The notes under the pieces: generated by a model
What the model saw: only the letters and a program-made list of their open reading frames with translations
Databases searched by the model: none
Told to the model about the DNA's origin: nothing
Shown: piece after piece, positions 51,550-58,312 of the stretch
Numbering within the stretch: the first letter of the stretch is position 1
Layout: every line of letters begins with the position of its first letter
Program-made: the position numbers and the translations under genes
NCBI GenBank assembly: GCA_964617625.1
Contig: CAZTZL010000004.1
Span: 14,614-78,613 of the forward strand
Reading direction: 5' to 3'
DNA: 64,000 bases
Source of the DNA: CAZTZL01 sp964617625
GTDB lineage: Bacteria; Zhuqueibacterota; QNDG01; DSAB01

Positions 51550-52608
51550 TTATGTCGAACCGTCTATATCAAGCATCCTTGTTCCTTTTAAATATTCTTT
51601 TGTGACGGGATGTGTAATATTGGCAAGTTTTTGAGTAATATCCCGAATGCGGAGTGCGTTTTTTATTATAGCCTTTAACCGTTTTCTGCAATCCTCATCT
51701 TCAATTTTCCCTTCATGAAGAAGATACTGGGCATTCCCTAAAATTGGAACCAGGGGATTGTTCACTTCATGATTGACTGCCACTGCTGTTTCGACGACTG
51801 CGACCAAACGGTCCGAAGCATACGAGTCGTATTCAGAAAAATTCTTTCCTTCAATTTCTTTACTGATTCCAATGGCTCCGATCACCTTGCCACTGCCATC
51901 CTGCATTGTAGAAATGGAAAGATTTATGGGGATTCTTTTTCCTTTCTTATCAATGACAATGGTCTTATAATTTGGCAATTTTTTTCTTTTTCTAAGCAAA
52001 GCGCTAATATTTAATAATTCGGAAGGACCGTCAGCTAAAAACCGGCTGACCCGTTTTTCCACCAATTCCTCAAAACTGTATCCCAACATCTCTTCGCTGG
52101 CATGATTGCAATAGGTAATAATGCCTTTTCTGTCTGTGGTGATGATAGAATCAATTGAACTTTCGACAACCCTTTCCAGAAAATCTTTTGCTTCATGAAT
52201 GGTCGTCCAGAACTGAGTTTCCTCCATCTTGATTTGATGGGACACAAATACGTCTTCAACAAATTCAATCAGCTCTTTCACACTATAAGGTTTTCCCAAA
52301 CAGGCACTAAAACCCAATCCATAATATTTAGAACGATTTAATTTCCCGTTATTGGTAAGCAAAATAAAAGGAATATGTTTGAAGGATTGATATTTAAAAT
52401 CTGTCAAAAAGTGAGTATAAAATTCTTCTGCAGAAAAATCGGGTAAAGAGTAGTTAACAATGACCAGATTCGGATTCTCTTTTAATATTCCTTCAAGACC
52501 TTCTTTCCCGTTATCATAAAACAAACAACGATAACCATTATCGACAAGTACTCCATCAATTTTTTTCCTATATCTTTTGTCATTATCGATATAAACTATT
52601 TTTTTCAT
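51550..52608 (-). CDS. Degenerate receiver-PAS-DHp protein lacking an ATPase domain
   Basis: Signalling protein of 352 aa. Residues 1-125 are a receiver in which the phospho-acceptor Asp is Asn52 (LVIVNYSLPD), while Thr85 and Lys106 remain. A PAS domain follows (about 140-255), then a DHp-type helix pair with H-box VNHEVNNPLVPILG (His280). The protein stops at residue 352 after a DIDGST tail with no HATPase_c domain, and no frame in the next 100 bp supplies one. It therefore cannot autophosphorylate by itself; His280 could accept phosphate from another kinase, or the protein could be an adaptor. Last gene of the two-component cluster, with its own terminator. Confidence 0.85.
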   Translation of the reverse strand: MKKIVYIDNDKRYRKKIDGVLVDNGYRCLFYDNGKEGLEGILKENPNLVIVNYSLPDFSAEEFYTHFLTDFKYQSFKHIPFILLTNNGKLNRSKYYGLGFSACLGKPYSVKELIEFVEDVFVSHQIKMEETQFWTTIHEAKDFLERVVESSIDSIITTDRKGIITYCNHASEEMLGYSFEELVEKRVSRFLADGPSELLNISALLRKRKKLPNYKTIVIDKKGKRIPINLSISTMQDGSGKVIGAIGISKEIEGKNFSEYDSYASDRLVAVVETAVAVNHEVNNPLVPILGNAQYLLHEGKIEDEDCRKRLKAIIKNALRIRDITQKLANITHPVTKEYLKGTRMLDIDGST

Positions 52609-52684
52609 TTTTTTATCTGCATATGCTATATTTTATTAAAGTCCTTTTGTCGTGTACAGGAAACAAGTGTTATACAAAAGTAAA

Positions 52685-53056
52685 TTAATTTCCCAACCGA
52701 TCACTCACAAGTTGTTTCAAAATCAACAAATCCCATGGCTTTGAAAGGTAAAGCGTCCCATCCTTTTTATTTTCAGCAATACGTCCGAATTTAAGATCAA
52801 GATATCCGGAAGTTAATACTCTCACCGAGTGTGGATTCTTTTCACGAATTTGATTGAGCAGATCCGAGCCTGAAGCATCTGGTAATTTTAAATCGGACAA
52901 GACAAAATCAATCCCATGATGTTCTACAATTTCCAATGCATCCGATGCCCGTTTCGCTGTATGCAACTGATATCCGTCATCCGAAAAAAGATCCACCAGA
53001 ATATCGAGTATTTCTTCTTCGTCATCAACAAAAAGAAGGCTTTTATCGCCGTTCAT
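52685..53056 (-). CDS. Single-domain response regulator
   Basis: Stand-alone receiver of 123 aa. Intact acidic pair (FVDDEEE), phospho-Asp in FVLSDLKLPDASG, Thr in VRVLTSGY and Lys in LYLSKPWD. No output domain, so it acts through protein contacts or phosphorelay. The frame could open 24 codons earlier, but ATG 53056 has GGAGG 4 nt upstream. A sigma-54 promoter match is 65-81 bp upstream of the start. Positioned between NtrC and the degenerate receiver-PAS protein. Confidence 0.88.
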   Translation of the reverse strand: MNGDKSLLFVDDEEEILDILVDLFSDDGYQLHTAKRASDALEIVEHHGIDFVLSDLKLPDASGSDLLNQIREKNPHSVRVLTSGYLDLKFGRIAENKKDGTLYLSKPWDLLILKQLVSDRLGN

Positions 53057-53120
53057 AGAACCTCCAAATTCCCTTACATCAAAAACACTCAAATCATTAC
53101 TATATCTGTACTTACAAACA

Positions 53121-53137
53121 GGCAACATTCATGCCAT
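53121..53137 (-). promoter_or_regulatory. Sigma-54 promoter before response regulator
   Basis: Minus-strand ATGGCATGAATGTTGCC: TGGCATG at -24 and TTGC at -12, with the invariant GG and GC 10 bases apart. Predicted start near 53110, about 54 nt before the regulator ATG. The NtrC-type activator is encoded just upstream. Confidence 0.7.
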
Positions 53138-53257
53138 GTGGAATGAACATTGTTTAGTATTTAATTAATAGAATGTTATGAATAGTATTAAGGTATGCGA
53201 TAAACAGAGGATAGAAGGCAAGCTTTTCCTTTGTCAGGATCAATTTACCCATTGTTA

Positions 53258-54631
53258 TTAAACAACAATTCCTTCTTTTCTATATTCATTTAGTTTATTT
53301 CGAAGTGTACGAACACTGATTCCCAACAGGTCTGCAGTTTTGGTTCGATTATCTTCATTTTCGCGGAGTGTTCTTAGAATCAGGGTCTTTTCTATTTCTC
53401 TCAGGGATTTCGGTTTCGATCCATCGTAAAGAGGTTCTTCTTTTGAAATATGATCACTCAGAGAAAAATGGTTCACATCCAGCATGGTCACATCAGGGCC
53501 TGACATGACAATCGCACGTTCGATACAATTCTCAATCTCCCGAACATTTCCCGGCCATTCTTTTTGCATAAGCATTTTCATTGCTTTTTCCGATACGCCT
53601 TTTATCTTCTTTCCATTTTCGCTGTTATATCCATTAATAAAATATTGTATAAGAAGCGGTATATCCTCTCTTCGTTCAGATATCGGAGGCAAATGAATAG
53701 GAACGACATTAAAGCGATAATAAAGATCTTCCCGGAAACGCCCCTCTTCAACTTCTTTCTTAAGGTCACGGTTGGTCGTAGCGATAATGCGCACATCCAC
53801 AGGGATTGGCTTTCCCCCACCTACCCTTTCAATTTCCCTTTCCTGAAGAACCCGCAACAATTTTGCCTGAAGCCCTAAAGTAATCTCACTGACTTCATCC
53901 AAAAGCAGAGTACTTCCGTGAGCCATTTCAAACCGGCCCTTTGTGGTTTTATAAGCTCCCGTAAAAGCACCTTTTTCATGACCGAACAATTCACTTTCAA
54001 CAAGGCCTTCCGGCAACGCTGCACAATTGGTTGTAATAAACGGCATTTGACGCCGATCGCTGTTATAGTGAATTGCCCTTGCTACAAGTTCTTTGCCCGT
54101 ACCGCTTGGGCCTTGTATCAGTACTGTGGCCTTGCTTCGAGCGACCATCTGAATCGATTCGAAAACACGGTTCATGGGATCACTCTTTCCAACGATGTTT
54201 TCAAAACTGAATTTCTTATCGAGCTCAGATCTCAAATAGCGATTTTCGTCGACCAAATTTTGATATTCAAAATATTTATCGACAACCAGTTCCATTTCTT
54301 CCAAACTAAAGGGTTTTGTAATATAATCAAACGCACCCTGTTTCATCGCTTTAACCGCACTCTTGATCGAACCATAAGCAGTAATCATAATAATGCCAAT
54401 ACCAGGATATTTCGTTTTTACTCGAGAGAGAATTTTCATTCCACTGATATCAGGTAATCTGATATCGGTAATCAGAAGATCGTAGGGATTTTCCTCAAGC
54501 CTGGCAAGTGTTTCTTTTCCATTGGCTGTCACATCAACAGAAAAACCTTTTCTCTGAAAAGTTTCGTTCAATAGTTCGCGGATCATTTCCTCATCGTCAA
54601 GAACCAGAATACGTTTTTGTTCATCATTCAT
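53258..54631 (-). CDS. NtrC-family sigma-54-dependent transcriptional activator
   Basis: Response regulator of 457 aa: receiver (1-120; Asp56 in DLLITDIRLPD, Lys106), AAA+ ATPase (about 145-380) with Walker A GPSGTGKE, the sigma-54 contact loop GAFTGA (221-226) intact, Walker B TLLLDEVSE and arginine finger region FREDLYYRFN; and a C-terminal Fis-type helix-turn-helix (NRTKTADLLGISVRTLRNKL). It should activate sigma-54 promoters when phosphorylated. It is 3 bp from the degenerate kinase gene. Three sigma-54 promoter matches lie in the same cluster, so it probably drives those genes. Cognate kinase is uncertain because the adjacent one looks inactive. Confidence 0.95.
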   Translation of the reverse strand: MNDEQKRILVLDDEEMIRELLNETFQRKGFSVDVTANGKETLARLEENPYDLLITDIRLPDISGMKILSRVKTKYPGIGIIMITAYGSIKSAVKAMKQGAFDYITKPFSLEEMELVVDKYFEYQNLVDENRYLRSELDKKFSFENIVGKSDPMNRVFESIQMVARSKATVLIQGPSGTGKELVARAIHYNSDRRQMPFITTNCAALPEGLVESELFGHEKGAFTGAYKTTKGRFEMAHGSTLLLDEVSEITLGLQAKLLRVLQEREIERVGGGKPIPVDVRIIATTNRDLKKEVEEGRFREDLYYRFNVVPIHLPPISERREDIPLLIQYFINGYNSENGKKIKGVSEKAMKMLMQKEWPGNVREIENCIERAIVMSGPDVTMLDVNHFSLSDHISKEEPLYDGSKPKSLREIEKTLILRTLRENEDNRTKTADLLGISVRTLRNKLNEYRKEGIVV

Positions 54632-54634
54632 GTA

Positions 54635-55339
54635 TCAATTTCCTTCATCTAATTGAATCAACAAGGTATGGCGATCTTTTGAATTCGTCTCAAGTGAAAT
54701 TCGGGCATTGTGCAAATCCGCAATCTTGTATACGACAGCAAGAGAAAGTCGTGCTTCAATGGGTTCACATTCCTCAATAAAATGAACAATGTTTTCCAAT
54801 AGATCAGAGGGAATCATTCCATCATGAAAGTGAATTTCTATATCAATCTTTGAATTTTCAGGTGGGTTGAGTTTAACGGACTCAATTTGTCCGCCAACCA
54901 ATTGAGTAAAACGAAATGCATGATAAAAAAGCTCACGCATTAAATACGGATCCCCTGATAATTCCATTTTTTCTTCCGGGAAGTCAGTATGAATGACGTC
55001 TACTTGTTCTTTATCTTTATCCTCTTTTGTAAAATTATAGCAGATTTCCTTGATCAAAGACTTTATGGCGATTTTTTCAAAACTGGGTTCTGCTTTTTGC
55101 ACCAATGTCATTAAATGAATGACAAATTCATTCAACCGATGGACGCCGTCGATAATTCTTTGCAGAAGTTTCTTTCTCGGATCATTTCGATCGAGATCTC
55201 TTTCCAGAAGAGAAGCAAACCCGCCTATACCACCCAGGTTATTTTTTATTTTGTGTACAACATCGGATAAAAATTTGTCATCCCTGCTGTGTCCGACCTG
55301 GAAATGGATAAAATTCTGGTCCTTCTCATTCAAATCCAA
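54635..55339 (-). CDS. Degenerate histidine kinase-like protein
   Basis: Cytoplasmic protein of 234 aa with a DHp-type H-box (FLSDVVHKIKNNLGGIGGF, His29) and a C-terminal region with the strand order of HATPase_c but without its N-box Asn (ELFYHAFRFT) and without recognisable DxGxG or GxGL motifs. Autokinase activity is therefore doubtful; it could act as a phosphatase, a phosphotransfer or a scaffold for the NtrC protein that follows 3 bp later. GGAGG lies 14 nt before the TTG at 55339 but 5 nt before an in-frame CTG at 55348, so the real start may be CTG. A sigma-54 promoter match is upstream. Confidence 0.75.
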   Translation of the reverse strand: MDLNEKDQNFIHFQVGHSRDDKFLSDVVHKIKNNLGGIGGFASLLERDLDRNDPRKKLLQRIIDGVHRLNEFVIHLMTLVQKAEPSFEKIAIKSLIKEICYNFTKEDKDKEQVDVIHTDFPEEKMELSGDPYLMRELFYHAFRFTQLVGGQIESVKLNPPENSKIDIEIHFHDGMIPSDLLENIVHFIEECEPIEARLSLAVVYKIADLHNARISLETNSKDRHTLLIQLDEGN

Positions 55340-55399
55340 ATTAGTCAGTTAAACCTCCTCGGGCTTTCTGGGTTTTTGTGAAACCACCAACTATTGTTT

Positions 55400-55416
55400 T
55401 GCTTAAACCATGCCAA
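55400..55416 (-). promoter_or_regulatory. Sigma-54 promoter before degenerate kinase-ntrC pair
   Basis: Minus-strand TTGGCATGGTTTAAGCA: perfect TTGGCATG -24 box and GC at -12, with GG and GC 10 bases apart (the -12 box AAGCA differs from TTGCA). Predicted start near 55389, about 50 nt before the gene. Confidence 0.6.
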
Positions 55417-55614
55417 AAATATGTCATTTTCGTCTTTTTCAAGTAAAAAATGAAAAATAAATCTGTATATAAAATTCCCCTGTTTCCAAATCATTTTCTT
55501 ATATCTTGATTATATAGTATAATATATTGAATACTTTATAATTAATTACATATCGATAATGGTAATTTTACAGGATATAATTTTACAATCATTTTCAATC
55601 TCAATTTCTCCATA

Positions 55615-55647
55615 CATAAAAAAACCAGTATCATTAAATACTGGTTT
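55615..55647 (-). terminator. Rho-independent terminator after hybrid kinase gene
   Basis: Perfect 10-bp stem AAACCAGTAT/ATACTGGTTT with a 6-nt loop (55622-55647), followed on the minus strand by a run of T residues. It ends the transcript of the hybrid kinase at 55722. Confidence 0.85.
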
Positions 55648-55721
55648 ACAAAAAGAAAGGAACTTTACAAATTGGAACTACCAAATGATCCTCCAGATAC
55701 TTCGGATAGTTGGAAAATCAA

Positions 55722-58169
55722 TCAGCCATTTAATACTGTTCGCACCTGTTGCAGTAAAGACCTCACTTGATAAGGTTTATGAATAATTCCGGAAATATGG
55801 GATGTGATTGATTTCCCATAGGCTTCTTTTTCTCCCAAACCAGCTGCGGCAATAATTTTAATTCTTGGATTCATTTTTTTCAGCCAGACTAAAATTTTGG
55901 AAATTTCCATTCCGCTCATAATAAGATCCAAAATAACCAGATCCACTCGATTCTTGTATTTTTTATAAATCGCAATCGCTTCAGGCCCGTTCTCCGCACA
56001 AATCACTTTATAACCGTATCGCGTAAGCATCTTTCGGGCTGTTTCTTTTAATGCCTTTTCATTATCGACCAGCAGAATGGTTTCCTTTCCCAATATTGGT
56101 TTCGCATTGATTGCAGATTTTTTTTGCTGGGAACGGTTTTGCTTTTCACAAACAGGCAAGTGAATCTTGAATACGGTTCCCTTATCCTTTTCGCTGAACA
56201 CAGAAATAAAACCACCATGTTTTTCAATGATTTCCTGAACGATCGATAATCCCAAACCTCTTCCGGTATCATTTGGCTTGGTAGTAAAATACGGTTCAAA
56301 AATTTGCTCTTTAATCTCACTGCTCATTCCAATGCCGGAATCACTGATCGTCAATTGTACATATTGGCCTGGTTTCGCCCCTGAATGTAACTGCACATTA
56401 CTCTCATCCAGCTGGATATTACTCGTTCGAAAAACAATTTTCCCTTCATTCGATATCGCATCACGGGCGTTTAAAGCAACTTCAAGAATCGCATGCTGTA
56501 TTTGTCCCGTATCACCCATAATAGAGGCCAATTCAGAATTTAATTCGGCACGAATCGTAATCGTCTTACTTAATGTTCGTGATAAAATGCCGGCAACCTC
56601 TTTTACCAGTTGATTCATATCCAAACAAATAACGCTTTCTCCTCCTGCCTGAGCATACGCTAAAAGCCTTGAAGTCAATTCCGTAGCTTTCTCCGAAGTC
56701 CTCATAATTTGGATGATATCATTATAATAGGGGCTGTTCTTGGGGACGTCTTCATGTAACAGCGAACTATATCCCAAAATCGAAGCCAGCATATTATTGA
56801 ACTCGTGTACAATCCCACCAGCCAAAATACCAAGAGATTCCATCTTTCTTGCCTGAATCAATTGTTCATGAAGCCTCTCCCGTTCCTCTTTACTGATCCA
56901 ACACCAAATAGTCATTTTATCATCATCAAAACTGATTGGATTAATTTCTATCCATCGCCGTCTTCCATCTTTGATTACTGCAATCACTTCATATTTTCGA
57001 TTTTGATCCCCGTTTGACACATCCGTGTTATCCTTATTAATCATTTCATGAAAATCCGAGGCAATAAAATCTGTAACAGGCCTTCCATTGATAAGGTCAC
57101 TGGAAAGCTCCAGAAAATTTTCAACCCATTTATTGACGTATTGGACAATCCCGTCTTTAATAAATAAAACCCCAAAAATGGAGATTTTCAATAACAGATT
57201 CAAAGGATCCGTATTTGTGATGGAAACAGGCGCCGGGTTTTCTTTTTTCATGAAAACAAATGGCAAAATAGATTCTAAGAATTCAATATTATCCAGACTC
57301 CACTGATTCGAAAGAACATGCGTAATCACCAAACAGCCGTGTTTAAATCGATTTGTTTTTAACGTAACAATTCCGAGCGATTCATAATCCGTCAAAGATA
57401 CCAAATAATCCTTTTCATCCTCACCGGATGATTCGAACATTAAATTTGAGAGTGATTCAATTAATACACTGCCGGAGGCGGTACCAGGACACAGTGTTTG
57501 TCGAGAACATTTATTGGCGATTTGCAGCCACCGCTCTGCCGGCCATTTTCTGAAATCATCCGGGTCATTTTCGGGGATAGTGACTAATTTGTTCCATTTA
57601 CCGAGGGTAAATTTTGTTCCGCTTTTATCTTCGAAAAATAATCCAATCCCGTCGGTTCTCATACTCTTCTGTATTTCAATTAAAACATTTTCCAATAATT
57701 TTTCAAATATATAATTTCCGTTTAGCAATTCTAAAAAACGGATGGACAATTTTTGTTTGTTTTGTAATTGAACAACATCAGAAATATTTTTTATATAGAG
57801 TCTAACCTCGGTTATCTTGTCGGATTCGTCTGCAACTGACAAACCATTTATCATGACAGGAATACAATATCCGTCCTGCTTTTTTAAATATGCTCTTGCA
57901 TCCTTTATATAACCTTTGCTTTTACATTTTTTAACGGCTTTCTCAATTTCGTCTTGATATGGATCATCAACCAGGTCCAGGAATTTTTTTCCGGTTATTT
58001 CCTTCTTTTCATAGTCCAAAATATCCAGAACAGTCGTATTACATGAGACAATAGCTCCCTCATTATTAATAAGAAAATATAAAATATCCGCTTTTGAGTA
58101 CAATTCCTCGTATATCTTTTCAGGGACACTCAAGTTGTAACTTCTTGTTTTATCAACAGTTTTATTCAT
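55722..58169 (-). CDS. Hybrid histidine kinase: PAS-(GAF-like)-PAS-HisKA-HATPase-receiver
   Basis: Cytoplasmic hybrid kinase of 815 aa. First PAS about 20-135; a 140-310 region with a loose GAF-like pattern; second PAS about 320-430; HisKA with His455 (GGIVHEFNNML); HATPase_c with N-box ALNARDAI, G1 DSGIGM and G2 GRGLGLSI; C-terminal receiver from about 693 with Asp748 and Lys798. The receiver has LVDNE in place of VDDE and Ala where the conserved Thr/Ser should be (IIAAAG), so its phosphorylation chemistry may be altered. No membrane segment. Its promoter is a sigma-54 match and it has its own terminator. It may feed phosphate to the single receiver or to NtrC. Confidence 0.9.
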   Translation of the reverse strand: MNKTVDKTRSYNLSVPEKIYEELYSKADILYFLINNEGAIVSCNTTVLDILDYEKKEITGKKFLDLVDDPYQDEIEKAVKKCKSKGYIKDARAYLKKQDGYCIPVMINGLSVADESDKITEVRLYIKNISDVVQLQNKQKLSIRFLELLNGNYIFEKLLENVLIEIQKSMRTDGIGLFFEDKSGTKFTLGKWNKLVTIPENDPDDFRKWPAERWLQIANKCSRQTLCPGTASGSVLIESLSNLMFESSGEDEKDYLVSLTDYESLGIVTLKTNRFKHGCLVITHVLSNQWSLDNIEFLESILPFVFMKKENPAPVSITNTDPLNLLLKISIFGVLFIKDGIVQYVNKWVENFLELSSDLINGRPVTDFIASDFHEMINKDNTDVSNGDQNRKYEVIAVIKDGRRRWIEINPISFDDDKMTIWCWISKEERERLHEQLIQARKMESLGILAGGIVHEFNNMLASILGYSSLLHEDVPKNSPYYNDIIQIMRTSEKATELTSRLLAYAQAGGESVICLDMNQLVKEVAGILSRTLSKTITIRAELNSELASIMGDTGQIQHAILEVALNARDAISNEGKIVFRTSNIQLDESNVQLHSGAKPGQYVQLTISDSGIGMSSEIKEQIFEPYFTTKPNDTGRGLGLSIVQEIIEKHGGFISVFSEKDKGTVFKIHLPVCEKQNRSQQKKSAINAKPILGKETILLVDNEKALKETARKMLTRYGYKVICAENGPEAIAIYKKYKNRVDLVILDLIMSGMEISKILVWLKKMNPRIKIIAAAGLGEKEAYGKSITSHISGIIHKPYQVRSLLQQVRTVLNG

Positions 58170-58272
58170 GAGTTCTATAAAAAGAAATTATTTTTCTCCG
58201 AATCGATGCAAGCCACTTTTTAAACCTGTATATTATGATCTTTTTCAAAAGAAATATTTTCAGATAATAATT

Positions 58273-58289
58273 TGCAAACCTTGTTCCAA
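58273..58289 (-). promoter_or_regulatory. Sigma-54 promoter before hybrid kinase
   Basis: Minus-strand TTGGAACAAGGTTTGCA: TTGGAACA at -24 and a perfect TTGCA at -12, GG and GC 10 bases apart. Predicted start near 58262, about 90 nt before the ATG at 58169. Only the C-to-A at the fifth base departs from the core. Confidence 0.65.
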
Positions 58290-58312
58290 ATGATGATTTT
58301 TTTAAAAAATAT

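Larger units (their letters stand above)
55340..55721. other. Intergenic region between hybrid kinase and degenerate kinase genes
   Basis: About 380 bp with no ORF that looks coding. It contains a strong terminator for the upstream hybrid kinase (55615-55647), an AT-rich middle, and a sigma-54 promoter match for the downstream gene (55400-55416) followed by the GAGGAGG ribosome site at 55354-55360. Confidence 0.6.

Noticed and set aside
53918..54457. 179-codon plus-strand frame opposite ntrC
   Set aside because: Antisense to the AAA+ domain; no homology or translation signal.
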